From the NCBI GenBank assembly GCA_031257795.1, contig JAIRNW010000046.1:1-12470 (forward strand): a stretch of 12,470 nt of DNA, read 5' to 3'. The stretch is from Holosporales bacterium. GTDB lineage: Bacteria > Pseudomonadota > Alphaproteobacteria > BNTO01. The position numbers and the translations under genes are program-made. The notes beneath the pieces are model-generated. The model was not told where the DNA came from. It did no database searches and saw only the letters and a program-made list of their open reading frames with translations. This document shows positions 1 through 8,238 of this stretch, in pieces. Position 1 is the first letter of the stretch. Each line of letters starts with the position of its first letter.

Positions 1-114
1 ACTTGAACGATGCTACCTGAGGAAATACGCACAATTTATAGCTTTTTTTAAGATAACGACTGATCGCATTCTACAGTTTTTGTCGGTGGGGTAAAGATGC
101 GTTGGGTGTTAAGG
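1..114. repeat. Left arm of a long inverted repeat (IR-L)
   Basis: This stretch is the reverse complement of 12287-12399. The only difference I find is one base in a homopolymer: T7 at 43-49 against A6 at 12352-12357. The arm begins at the window edge, so its true left end is unknown. The match stops sharply after position 114, a few bases before palindromic repeat A. On the minus strand the arm carries the box AAGCTATAAA (44-35), the same box found in the promoters of two exported-protein genes here. No open reading frame of its own is convincing. Confidence 0.93.
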
Positions 115-127
115 CAGGAGACACATA

Positions 128-271
128 GCACAGGCGAAAAGCTGTACTTAAACGTACTGCTCGAGCCGAGCAACTTCGGGCTCCCGGCAACAAAGTCGCA
201 GACTTTGTTGGGGTGCCGTTCGACGACCCCGCAAACTTTCGAGGGCTGGGTATACTGTTTTTGCAGCTCCA
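128..271. repeat. Palindromic intergenic repeat, copy A
   Basis: This is one of three long imperfect palindromes in the window. Its core is a perfect 10-bp stem (188-197 with 201-210) around a GCA loop, which includes the family signature CAAAGTC-GCA-GACTTTG. Around the core lie family-wide blocks: CTCCCGGCAA on the left, CGCAAACTTTCG and CTGGGTATAC on the right. The outer arms, around AGCTG at 140-144 and CAGCT at 264-268, are also complementary. The weak ORFs on both strands here are by-products of the repeat. The class resembles Rickettsia palindromic elements or REP sequences in design, but I do not recognise the family. Confidence 0.85.
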
Positions 272-324
272 TCTATATGATGAGTGCAATCTACTCAACC
301 ACAAACAGGTTATTAGATTGATAA

Positions 325-352
325 TTGTTTTTTAATGCATTTCCCGTAGAAT
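325..352 (+). promoter_or_regulatory. Predicted sigma-70-type promoter of the first exported-protein gene
   Basis: A -35 box TTGTTT (325-330) and a -10 box TAGAAT (347-352) are separated by 16 bp. Transcription would start near position 359, downstream of the ATG at 354. That supports the later start at 393 for the gene. The boxes are moderate matches in AT-rich sequence, so this is a prediction only. Confidence 0.4.
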
Positions 353-392
353 CATGGTAAGTGTAATCATCATGAAAATTGGAAGCGTTTAT

Positions 393-2933
393 ATGGAAAA
401 GAAAACATTAGGCTTGTATGTAGGCTTGATATTGTCCTCTGTGAATTGTTCTGTGACCTCTACAACGATGATGGTGCGACAGCAGCCGCAGGTGCCGCAG
501 GTAATTGATTTAAACAAGCAAGGCCTTGTAAAGAGGCTGAGTGAAATGAAACAGCAACGCATCGATAACAAATACGCAGATAAAAAGCGTTATGCAATGT
601 ATTATCTAAATGAAGTGTCGTCCATTGTAAGCAACGCGGAATTACTACTGAGATGCTTCAATGGGGAGTGGCAGCATAAAGCAGGACAAAGTCTAACCGT
701 TCTTCAAAAAGCAACAGACAAGCTGCAGGGAATACATCATATAATTGAGGTTTCTAAGCAAACTCTAAAGACAATGTCACGTTTTTGTGAGGAAGCGTCC
801 CATTTGCAACGGAGAATCATAGACATAAGGAATGAAATCTGTCGATCGTTGTCTGTAGTACACGATTTTTTTATGCAAACAGAGCCTTCTGCTTGGCAAC
901 AAATCCTTACCAACGAAAACTTTGCTAGTTCCATATTGGGAGCCAGAACTCCCGAGACAGTGCGAATTGCTGTTGACCATTTTTCATACTCCATGCGAAA
1001 CAGACCTTTAAAAGGCGACGAGAACGATATGAGGCTTTTCAAAGTGTTCGTAGCAACCCTAGCTCTTTGTTATTCCGATTCCCCCAGCACTATTAAACAC
1101 GTACAAACCAGCGCGGCGCGAATATTGCTTGCCCGACAAAGAAACTTGTTGTTCCCTAATACATGTTTCTATAATTGTCAGATCCCTTGTAGAGCATGTT
1201 GCTCAATTAGTGACGACCATTTCAACGTTCCCCAAGACGTTTCCTTTAATTTAAGACAGATTCCATATAACACTTATGCACGATATTTTGAGCATCCATT
1301 AGATGATTCTGATATTGAAGCATTAGAACAACGTGCGGCCTCTTTCCCTGAGCTCCCGGTCTACAGGGAAATTGCTAATTTTGTCTGTGAGAATGGGGAA
1401 AACTGCCCGAGCGCGGATGAGGCACTGTGTCGGCTGTTTATGTCAACGAGGCAATTGGAGTCTGGAGCTCAGGACACGAGAGAAAGAATTACGCAGCAAT
1501 TGTCGCAGATTAGAAAAGACGCACAAGAGGTTCTTGTTAGAGCCCCCGGGGCGATAGCATTATTAATAGATAAAGCCAGTGATATTTGGAATAGCTACGA
1601 ATTTTATAACAACACACCGTGCATTGCACACGCGTTATGCATCCTGTTTAACATGATCTTGCTAGAGCCTGACGTTGCTAAGAAAATTAGACAACTGGAC
1701 TGTTGGTCTACGCGACTTAGTGAATTCGCCGGCCATCCCGAAGATTTTATTCGTCCAGAACTCGAACGGTTTATTCTTCCACGTCTTCGAGAACAAGTAA
1801 CGCTCAATCTGATCCATGTTTTGAAGGCTTTTTCCGCTGCTTCTCAAGGGTCTGACGTGCGGTATGTTGTAGATCCTACAAATCCGATAATACTGGATCT
1901 GCTAAAGACTGCTAAAGTATCACAGGCTCAGTCAACAATAACGGAACAGCAGGAGCAACAGCTGGATAGGTTCGTCAGAGATTTTGTGAAGAGGTTGATC
2001 GAAGGAGCTCCAATTAGAAGAAAGTTACAAATTCTGAAGGAGGCGAAAGAACAAACAGAGCTTTTTGAGAAGAATATTTCGAGGTGGAAAGCAGAGCTTT
2101 TTGCGCATTCGAGTCGACTTGTCGGTAATATACTAATGCGACTAAATCCTAACATCATTATGGCGTTAGGGTGTCGTGGAACAGATAGAGGTTCTATAAT
2201 TGATGCGCTACAAAGAGCAATGATTGATACTGCTGGTTTTAGAAATCTTGTACAAACCATAACTGTGGAGATATATAAACGGCAATCCATTCCGCACGGG
2301 CGAAGGGCGGAGGAAGAGAAGGGCCATCCCGAAGAGGGCTTGGTTCCTGAACAGCTTCCGGACGCAGGAGTAACTGCAGTTCTTAGTGAGGTTTTTGATT
2401 TTGCGGGAAGCAATGATGAATTCATTAATTTTGTCTATTATGTGTTCGGACAAGAGAACAGCGACGGAGTGACAGAATTATTGCGCGACCTTTTCGGTAG
2501 TGATGAACCAAAGGATACTCTAATTCGTAGGCTATTTGGTGTAGTCGACCAAGCCTCTTACGCCGATCCTAATAACAGAGCAGCAGTCTTCTCACAGTTT
2601 GCACAAATTTATGATGCTTTACGATTTTTGGCGTGGTGTCGGGGAAAAAAGGTGCGCGACGACGCTATAGGGTTTACCCACCCAGGACTAAATCTTTTAA
2701 TCATAATCTGCGAAGGATTGGGAAAAGCCCACGATCTCCTAAGGGTGATGAGAGAGTGCGGCATTAACGAGCGGGGGACAGAGTTCGGCCGCTTTGAGTG
2801 TACAGGAGACGTTATAGCTTTTGTCGCCCCACACGGATGGGCAGCTGATGTAAACGTGATAGACAATAGGAAACTTAGGGCAGCCTACAATAGCGTATTT
2901 TTCGGGCCAGATAGGTTCAGAATGCGCAGCTAG
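393..2933 (+). CDS. Large exported protein of unknown function (paralogue 1 of a tandem pair)
   Basis: I do not recognise this 846-residue protein. The start at 393 is chosen because GGAAG (381-385) lies 7 nt upstream and the first hydrophobic segment then begins directly after MEKKT. In-frame ATGs at 354 and 372 have poorer ribosome binding sites. Residues 1 to about 24 form a signal peptide, so the product should enter the Sec pathway. The rest is mostly helical, with a charged, Gln/Glu/Lys-rich stretch near residues 513-575 that could be a coiled coil. It is a diverged paralogue of the next gene: CIAH..ILLEPD begins at C410, and YDALRFLAWC (from Y740), THPG (H763) and DNRKL near the C terminus all have counterparts there. 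A five-cysteine cluster, C258-C270, is absent from the paralogue. A host-interaction role is possible but unproven. Confidence 0.9.
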   Translation: MEKKTLGLYVGLILSSVNCSVTSTTMMVRQQPQVPQVIDLNKQGLVKRLSEMKQQRIDNKYADKKRYAMYYLNEVSSIVSNAELLLRCFNGEWQHKAGQSLTVLQKATDKLQGIHHIIEVSKQTLKTMSRFCEEASHLQRRIIDIRNEICRSLSVVHDFFMQTEPSAWQQILTNENFASSILGARTPETVRIAVDHFSYSMRNRPLKGDENDMRLFKVFVATLALCYSDSPSTIKHVQTSAARILLARQRNLLFPNTCFYNCQIPCRACCSISDDHFNVPQDVSFNLRQIPYNTYARYFEHPLDDSDIEALEQRAASFPELPVYREIANFVCENGENCPSADEALCRLFMSTRQLESGAQDTRERITQQLSQIRKDAQEVLVRAPGAIALLIDKASDIWNSYEFYNNTPCIAHALCILFNMILLEPDVAKKIRQLDCWSTRLSEFAGHPEDFIRPELERFILPRLREQVTLNLIHVLKAFSAASQGSDVRYVVDPTNPIILDLLKTAKVSQAQSTITEQQEQQLDRFVRDFVKRLIEGAPIRRKLQILKEAKEQTELFEKNISRWKAELFAHSSRLVGNILMRLNPNIIMALGCRGTDRGSIIDALQRAMIDTAGFRNLVQTITVEIYKRQSIPHGRRAEEEKGHPEEGLVPEQLPDAGVTAVLSEVFDFAGSNDEFINFVYYVFGQENSDGVTELLRDLFGSDEPKDTLIRRLFGVVDQASYADPNNRAAVFSQFAQIYDALRFLAWCRGKKVRDDAIGFTHPGLNLLIIICEGLGKAHDLLRVMRECGINERGTEFGRFECTGDVIAFVAPHGWAADVNVIDNRKLRAAYNSVFFGPDRFRMRS

Positions 2934-2955
2934 ACAAGGAAGTGAGTGGTAATTG

Positions 2956-2983
2956 TTGGAAAGTATTGCTGTTAAGCTATAAA
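2956..2983 (+). promoter_or_regulatory. Predicted promoter of the second exported-protein gene, with AAGCTATAAA box
   Basis: TTGGAA (2956-2961) and TATAAA (2978-2983) are spaced by 16 bp in the 157-bp gap between the two paralogues. The -10 box is part of AAGCTATAAA (2974-2983), which recurs in the promoter of the minus-strand exported-protein gene and in both arms of the inverted repeat. The predicted leader is about 100 nt long. The second paralogue may therefore have its own promoter instead of depending on readthrough. Confidence 0.5.
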
Positions 2984-3008
2984 CAAACAATCTGGTGCAC
3001 ATTTGCTT

Positions 3009-3042
3009 TTAACATCTGAGGGGCAATTGTTTATTAACATCT
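3009..3042 (+). repeat. Short direct repeat TTAACATCT in the leader of the second paralogue
   Basis: The nonamer TTAACATCT occurs at 3009-3017 and again at 3034-3042, 25 bp apart start to start. It lies between the predicted promoter and the ribosome binding site. It could be a pair of protein-binding half-sites, or chance in AT-rich DNA. Confidence 0.35.
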
Positions 3043-3090
3043 TTGTTTGATTCTTAGTTTACCAGCGTCATAAAACTCGAGGAACATAAT

Positions 3091-5559
3091 ATGAAAATGA
3101 AAATTTTAGGTTGGCATGTCTGTGTACTGGCTTTTATAAATTGTTTACCTGCATCTGCGGCGAGGCAAAGAGACCCGATAACTTTAGCCGATATTAAAGA
3201 ATTGGGGGTAATACGAGATATTGCAGACTTTGCTAACACAGATAAACTGTTCGATCAGCAAAAACAACGACTAGCCGACCTGCTTGCAGAAGCAGAAAAA
3301 ATTCGAGGGATCTTGGATGCCATCTTTAATGAAGAAACAAATCTAGATGCTAAAGCATTGACAACTGCCACAAGCGAATTTAATGAAGTTCGTACAATTT
3401 TGGAAGGCATATATAGGGAAGTAGAAACGTCGCCAAATAGGAAAAGCGATTTTTGCGTCCATTTCGCTGACAATGAGAAAGTGCTCAAACGCTCGATATA
3501 TAAAATTGCTTCAGCATTGCATAACGTGCTCACCTTCGTCCAGGGGGCGCCTTTGGACGATGTGCGAGCTTTTTTCGATAGGAAAGAGAGCGTTATAGCT
3601 AATATGTATGGGGAAGTAAAGGAAACAGTCGATGCAATGTTCGCAGGGTATCCAGAAGATCCGCTGTTTAAAAACCTATCAACCCTTGTAACTTTTGCAA
3701 TTCGTCAGAAAGAACGATTTGGTTTTTACGTGGCATCTACACTACATCCGGAACACGACATAGCACAATTTCTTTTAGATAGAAAATTTAAACTATTACC
3801 TGTGAAACTTGAGCAATCAGAATTTGTTTGGGGAAGTTCTATTATGCCAGAACGCTTCAGCATTCACAAAAGTGTCGCTTTCTCGCTAGACGACGCCCTT
3901 TTGCGCGATCCTACCGTGCACAGTGCGCTTTGGAACAGGTGGTTAAAAAGAGGGCTTAGGATAGACGAAATACGTAACGAGCGCGTTCCTTTTAGCCAAG
4001 AAGTTACTCAATTACACGAGGAACTCATTCGTCTTATAGATGTTGAGCTGAACAGTTCTCAGAATGGAATGACTGCATTGCGCCAGCTTTTCTTGTCATC
4101 GGGAGAGGAAACACATATAACCGCTAAAGGAGCAATGCAGAAAACTTTTGTGCAATTTACTGGCGAAATAAAGGTGCTCATTAATAAAATGCTTAATGCC
4201 TGGGAGCAGGGGAGTGAAACAGTTGTCCATTATGGAGCCCCTGAAGAAAATCCGTTGGAGGCAGGGCAAGTATGTACTGCACATTTAATGTGGTTCCTGC
4301 TTAACGTGATATTACTAGAGCCAGACTATAACAAGAAAAATGATAAATTACACACCTTGTACCGCCTCGTTAGGCAGTTAATACAAGATAACAAATGGCT
4401 CGGTATTGTTCATGAAGAACTCAAACAAAAAGCATTAATGCAAGTGGATGGTGCTCTTCAGGAATTCTCTGCAGTCGCTGAAGGATCTGAGGCACAACTG
4501 GTTATGCCTTCGCGTGATGCCCTAAAAGAACTTGTGCAAAGTGTTGCCGCGTTTCCGAACTTGAGAGCTTGTCGCATTCTTAATGATATGATCATGCAGG
4601 CTGTTTTCTTCCGCCAGGGAGTTTGTGCTTTTCAATATTTAATGGCAAGCCGTATTGATGAGCGCGTATGTGAAGCTCTAGCAATATTGCCGCCGGAGGC
4701 CTTACCAGTGCTGTTCGGAAATGACAGAGTTGCTGCAGATGCTACTTGGGGCCACTTTGGCGTTCAACCGGCGAAATTGCAGGCCGCAGCTCGAAGCATG
4801 ACCGTTAGTGCATACGAAAGAGGGCTTCGAGCAATTACACATGACCCCGATTCACAAAATCCTTCGCCAGACCCAGCCTCAATAAGACCAGCTCAAACTG
4901 TAGCAGAGGCCGAAAGCTACGGCAATATATGTAGAGTGCTATCTGCGTGCATTCCTGAACCTTCTGCGCTTCCTCCAGGACCTTTCCAGTTCCAGAGGAA
5001 TTTAGTTTGTGTGGCTTTTGAGAAAGGGGACGACGAAGTGAAAACTTTGCTGCAAACGCTTTTCGGGACAAAAGATAGACCCGAAGGAAAGATAGAGCTT
5101 ATTGGCATGCTGTTTGATGCAATCGCAAAACCCAGTCGAGATCCGAAACCTGCCGCAAATCAGGGAAATAATCTTTTAACTTTCATGCAAGCTTATGATT
5201 TTCTTAAATTTCTTGTATGGTGTAAGAAAAATAAACTAAAAAGTGTATATACCAATCACATTGGCTTAACACATCCAGGTGCCGCAGCTTTATTTGAGGG
5301 TTGTAATATAAAGGGGAAAGCTCAAAACCTTTACAACATGATAGACTCTTGCGGATTTTTGCATCCACAAGGACTGTTCGGCTTAGGAAAACGGTTCGGA
5401 GATTACGAAGTTGCAAAAGAAAAGATTGGCTTCAGAGGCGATGTTAATCCGGATGAAAATAGAAAACTGAAAACGGGATTTGACAGTCTCTGGTTCGGTA
5501 TAAAAAGGCTCTGTAAAGAGTCTCACGTGGTACATTACGGACAGGCGACTCTAGGTTAG
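3091..5559 (+). CDS. Large exported protein of unknown function (paralogue 2 of a tandem pair)
   Basis: I do not recognise this 822-residue protein. The start is well supported: GAGGAA begins at 3079, and the GAGG core ends 8 nt before the ATG. A clear signal peptide follows, with a hydrophobic core and an ASA-A cleavage site near residues 23/24. Residues 43-115 are charged and helical, probably coiled coil. Similarity to the upstream gene is low but spread along the length. It is strongest at C395 (CTAH..NVILLEPDYNKK) and from Y702 to the end: YDFLKFLVWC, GLTHPG with H728, then DENRKLKTGFDSLWFG. The conserved C-terminal block looks like an undescribed domain shared by the pair. The paralogue's cysteine cluster is missing here. 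Tandem duplication followed by long divergence explains the arrangement. The site of action (periplasm, surface or host) cannot be told from sequence alone. Confidence 0.92.
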   Translation: MKMKILGWHVCVLAFINCLPASAARQRDPITLADIKELGVIRDIADFANTDKLFDQQKQRLADLLAEAEKIRGILDAIFNEETNLDAKALTTATSEFNEVRTILEGIYREVETSPNRKSDFCVHFADNEKVLKRSIYKIASALHNVLTFVQGAPLDDVRAFFDRKESVIANMYGEVKETVDAMFAGYPEDPLFKNLSTLVTFAIRQKERFGFYVASTLHPEHDIAQFLLDRKFKLLPVKLEQSEFVWGSSIMPERFSIHKSVAFSLDDALLRDPTVHSALWNRWLKRGLRIDEIRNERVPFSQEVTQLHEELIRLIDVELNSSQNGMTALRQLFLSSGEETHITAKGAMQKTFVQFTGEIKVLINKMLNAWEQGSETVVHYGAPEENPLEAGQVCTAHLMWFLLNVILLEPDYNKKNDKLHTLYRLVRQLIQDNKWLGIVHEELKQKALMQVDGALQEFSAVAEGSEAQLVMPSRDALKELVQSVAAFPNLRACRILNDMIMQAVFFRQGVCAFQYLMASRIDERVCEALAILPPEALPVLFGNDRVAADATWGHFGVQPAKLQAAARSMTVSAYERGLRAITHDPDSQNPSPDPASIRPAQTVAEAESYGNICRVLSACIPEPSALPPGPFQFQRNLVCVAFEKGDDEVKTLLQTLFGTKDRPEGKIELIGMLFDAIAKPSRDPKPAANQGNNLLTFMQAYDFLKFLVWCKKNKLKSVYTNHIGLTHPGAAALFEGCNIKGKAQNLYNMIDSCGFLHPQGLFGLGKRFGDYEVAKEKIGFRGDVNPDENRKLKTGFDSLWFGIKRLCKESHVVHYGQATLG

Positions 5560-5576
5560 AACCGTTGGTAGGGGAG

Positions 5577-5723
5577 CCTCGAAGCGCAGCGTACTAAAGT
5601 GGCGTGAGCATTCAAGCTCCTTCTGACTCCCGGCAAAGTCGCAGACTTTGTTGGGTAGTCCGGATGACAAACTCGCAAACTTTCGTGGGCTGGGGTATAC
5701 TCAGCCACAAGATGGGCTTCAGG
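5577..5723. repeat. Palindromic intergenic repeat, copy B
   Basis: This copy fills the gap between the second paralogue and ftsK. The core is a 7-bp stem, CAAAGTC (5634-5640) with GACTTTG (5644-5650), around GCA. The outer arms CCTCGAAGC (5577-5585) and GCTTCAGG (5716-5723) are complementary apart from one extra base. The right arm overlaps the ftsK ribosome binding site AGGA (5721-5724). The copy carries TATACT at 5696-5701, which resembles a -10 box but has no good -35 partner. Confidence 0.85.
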
Positions 5724-5733
5724 ACCTTTCAAC

Positions 5734-8049
5734 ATGAAACGCGACAGTGTGCGCATCTTCCCGCAAAATTTTATTCGCTTCGTCGAGATTTTTGTGAACA
5801 ATGCCCTCGGCGTTTTCACCATCGCCGTCGCGCTTGCAATATTTATAGCGCTGCTGTCGTATTCCCCGCTTGACCAATCCATAAACACCGCCTCCACAAT
5901 TCCTTCCAAAAATCTCCTAGGAACATGCGGCGCGTATCTGGCAGATTTTTTTAACCAACTCTTCGGAAACGTATCGTGGCTGGCCGCTTTTTCAATTTTC
6001 ATACTTGGCTGCCGCACACTCGCCTTTAAAAAAAACGCAGTAACCGCGCAAGTCGCAGCCTCACTCATCTTCTCTCTATTTTTATTTTGCTTTTCCATTC
6101 AATGCTTATTTACCAACCAAATCTGTAATGACCTCTACACAACAGTTAACATGAAGCCCGGCTGCGGCGCGATCGGCTTCGTCTTCACAAAGCAATTCTA
6201 CCTTTTCATGAAAAACCAAGGGTTCCTGCGTTACTTCTTTCCGCTAATGTTCGCTTTGTTCGTCTTTGCCGTGTACTTGTGGAAAAAGGCAACGAAAATA
6301 ACGTTTAGCGGCTGCTTCCGCGCGGCAAAGAAAGTGACGCATGAAATCGCGAAGATCTGCCAAAAAAAACACATACTCGGGAGGATCTCGCGCAGCTTCC
6401 AGAAGTTCGCGTTCTCGCCGTTTCGAAGGGATGACGATTCGCAAGACAGAGAGCTCGATCTGTTGAAAGAGGCCGGAAACAATTTTTATGATGCGACTTC
6501 TGACGGCTCTTCCGCCAATGATGGCGCGTCAAAAACTGAAGCAAAGACTGTAAAGTATTTGAAAAATTCTGGAGAATACAAAATTCCATCAGTTGAACTA
6601 TTAACCGGCGTTAAGGAGGACCAAGCAATCACGGTTAAGGACCTTCCAGAAAAGTCGAAGGCATTATTAAATGTTCTTGCGGAGTTCGGGATCGATGGGG
6701 AAATGGTTGGCGTCTTGCCCGGCCCTGTTGTAACAATGTACGAGTTCCGACCCGCCCCCGGAATAAAAACATCGCGAGTTATCAGCTTAGCAGACGACAT
6801 CGCGCGATACATGAGCGCCATTTCAGCTCGCATAGCAACGATCCCCGGGAAAAACGCAATCGGAATAGAGCTTCCAAATGATAAAAGGCAAACCGTTTTT
6901 CTGCGCCCTCTCTTGCAAACAAGCAGCTACACGCAGTGCACAGCGAAACTTCCGCTCATCCTCGGCAAAGATATCTCAGGGAAAGCCGTCGTTGTTGATC
7001 TAGTCAAAATGCCGCATTTGCTCGTCGCAGGAACCACGGGCTCAGGGAAATCAGTGTCGATTAATACGATGATCTTGTCATTGATATACAAATTTACTCC
7101 AGATCAATGCCGCTTCATAATGGTTGACCCAAAGATGTTGGAGCTATCTGTGTACGACGACATCCCTCACCTTTTGACTCCAGTGGTCACAGAACCAACG
7201 AAGGCGATTTCCGCCCTGAAGTGGGCTGTGCGCGAAATGGAAACTCGCTATAAGGCGATGTCTCATCTTGGTGTTCGCAACATAGACAATTTCAACCAAA
7301 AGATACAGATGGGGAGGCAGAAGGGAGACATTTTCACTCAGCGCGTTCAAACGGGCTTTGACCAAGAGACGGGGCTGCCGATTTTCGAAGATCACCCACT
7401 TGGCTACAAAGAGTATCCGTACATTGTGATTGTTGTTGATGAGATGGCGGATTTGATGTTGGTGGCGGGGAAGGAGATTGAGTCAGCCGTGCAGAGGCTC
7501 GCTCAAATGGCGCGCGCTGCCGGGATCCATCTCATCATGGCAACGCAGCGGCCCTCCGTTGACGTGATTACTGGAACGATCAAGGCGAACTTCCCAACGC
7601 GAATTAGTTTCCAGGTGACGTCGAAGATCGACAGCCGCACGATCCTTGGGGAGCAAGGGGCGGAGCAATTGCTGGGGCATGGCGACATGCTTTATATGAG
7701 CGGTGGAGGGAGGATACAGCGTGTGCATGGGCCGTTCGTGTCTGATAATGATGTTGAGGTGGTCGCTAAATTTTTGAAGATAAATGGGGAGCCGGATTAT
7801 GTTGACGGGATCACGGATGATAGCGGAGAGAATGTGGAATTTGGAGATTCCAGCGGACTAAAGGACGGGAGCGCCGGGTTGTTTGATGAGGCAGTGGAGT
7901 TTGTGCGCAAAGAGGGACGCGTGTCTATCAGCTTTATTCAGAGGCGTTTCCAAATTGGCTATAACAGGGCGGCGAAGTTGGTTGAGCAGATGGAAAAGGA
8001 AGGGGTTGTGACGCCGCCTGATAGGTCAGGGAAGCGAGAATTGCTATAG
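5734..8049 (+). CDS. ftsK: DNA translocase FtsK
   Basis: FtsK is a septal, ATP-driven DNA pump that moves chromosome termini and activates XerCD recombination at dif during division. This 771-residue protein has the full layout. About four membrane segments lie near residues 24-43, 80-97, 104-126 and 165-184. A short hydrophilic linker runs to about 270, and the motor domain follows. Walker A is GTTGSGKS (433-440), Walker B is IVVDE (566-570), and the MATQRPSVDVITG motif starts at 602. The C-terminal winged-helix gamma domain spans about 716-771 (IQRRFQIGYNRAAKLVEQM), so sequence-guided loading on KOPS-type sites should be intact. VQTGFDQETG is an insert typical of alphaproteobacterial FtsK. 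The start is supported by AGGA (5721-5724) 9 nt upstream. Its neighbours are not division genes. The ribosome binding site lies in a palindromic repeat. Confidence 0.98.
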   Translation: MKRDSVRIFPQNFIRFVEIFVNNALGVFTIAVALAIFIALLSYSPLDQSINTASTIPSKNLLGTCGAYLADFFNQLFGNVSWLAAFSIFILGCRTLAFKKNAVTAQVAASLIFSLFLFCFSIQCLFTNQICNDLYTTVNMKPGCGAIGFVFTKQFYLFMKNQGFLRYFFPLMFALFVFAVYLWKKATKITFSGCFRAAKKVTHEIAKICQKKHILGRISRSFQKFAFSPFRRDDDSQDRELDLLKEAGNNFYDATSDGSSANDGASKTEAKTVKYLKNSGEYKIPSVELLTGVKEDQAITVKDLPEKSKALLNVLAEFGIDGEMVGVLPGPVVTMYEFRPAPGIKTSRVISLADDIARYMSAISARIATIPGKNAIGIELPNDKRQTVFLRPLLQTSSYTQCTAKLPLILGKDISGKAVVVDLVKMPHLLVAGTTGSGKSVSINTMILSLIYKFTPDQCRFIMVDPKMLELSVYDDIPHLLTPVVTEPTKAISALKWAVREMETRYKAMSHLGVRNIDNFNQKIQMGRQKGDIFTQRVQTGFDQETGLPIFEDHPLGYKEYPYIVIVVDEMADLMLVAGKEIESAVQRLAQMARAAGIHLIMATQRPSVDVITGTIKANFPTRISFQVTSKIDSRTILGEQGAEQLLGHGDMLYMSGGGRIQRVHGPFVSDNDVEVVAKFLKINGEPDYVDGITDDSGENVEFGDSSGLKDGSAGLFDEAVEFVRKEGRVSISFIQRRFQIGYNRAAKLVEQMEKEGVVTPPDRSGKRELL

Positions 8050-8083
8050 GCGCGTTAACTCAGTTCCCAAAAGAATTGAGAGC

Positions 8084-8128
8084 GGGAACATCGAAGCAAC
8101 GCACTCGCAAACTTTTTGTGGCTGAGTG
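8084..8128. repeat. Degenerate remnant of the palindromic repeat (copy D)
   Basis: The segment ACTCGCAAACTTT followed by GTGGCTGAGTGTA matches the right half of copies A-C (ACTCGCAAACTTTCGTGGGC in copy B). The left half and the CAAAGTC core are missing. CACTC (8102-8106) and GAGTG (8124-8128) could pair. It lies between the convergent ends of ftsK and the tRNA gene. Confidence 0.55.
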
Positions 8129-8137
8129 TAAAAAAAG

Positions 8138-8211
8138 TGTTCCCGGAGGGAATTGAACCCACGACCTCAGGATTAGGAATCCTACGCTCTATCCTGCTGA
8201 GCTACGAGAAC
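8138..8211 (-). tRNA. tRNA-Arg, anticodon CCU
   Basis: Read on the minus strand, the gene folds as a cloverleaf. The acceptor arm GTTCTCG pairs with CGGGAAC (one G-U), the D arm is GCTC/GAGC, and the anticodon stem TAGGA/TCCTG encloses TTCCTAA. The anticodon is CCT, reading AGG codons. The T arm is GTGGG-TTCAATT-CCCTC, with a U-U mismatch where such tRNAs usually have U-G. The discriminator is A and CCA is not encoded. T7 (8136-8130) begins one base after the discriminator and may help end transcription. The gene lies 27 bp downstream of the htrA stop on the same strand, so co-transcription is plausible. Confidence 0.95.
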
Positions 8212-8238
8212 AAAACTTGCACAACGCACAAAAGACAG

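Noticed and set aside
97..321. Short plus- and minus-strand open frames across repeat A (also 48-272 and 71-304 minus), and the plus-strand frame 5604-5873 across repeat B
   Set aside because: They arise from the open frames of the palindromic repeat itself, run partly through the inverted-repeat arm or ftsK, and show no start signals.
5556..6098. A 180-codon minus-strand open frame overlapping the start of ftsK
   Set aside because: It is antisense to the conserved ftsK N-terminal region and its end lies in palindromic repeat B. It has no ribosome binding site or recognisable domain.
8063..8089. Factor-independent terminator of ftsK from GTTCCC/GGGAAC
   Set aside because: The stem is only 6 bp with a 15-nt loop, and no T tract follows on the plus strand.
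8063..8144. Integration (att) site at the tRNA-Arg 3' end
   Set aside because: The direct repeat GTTCCC is only six bases and no integrase gene is present, so an attachment site cannot be supported.
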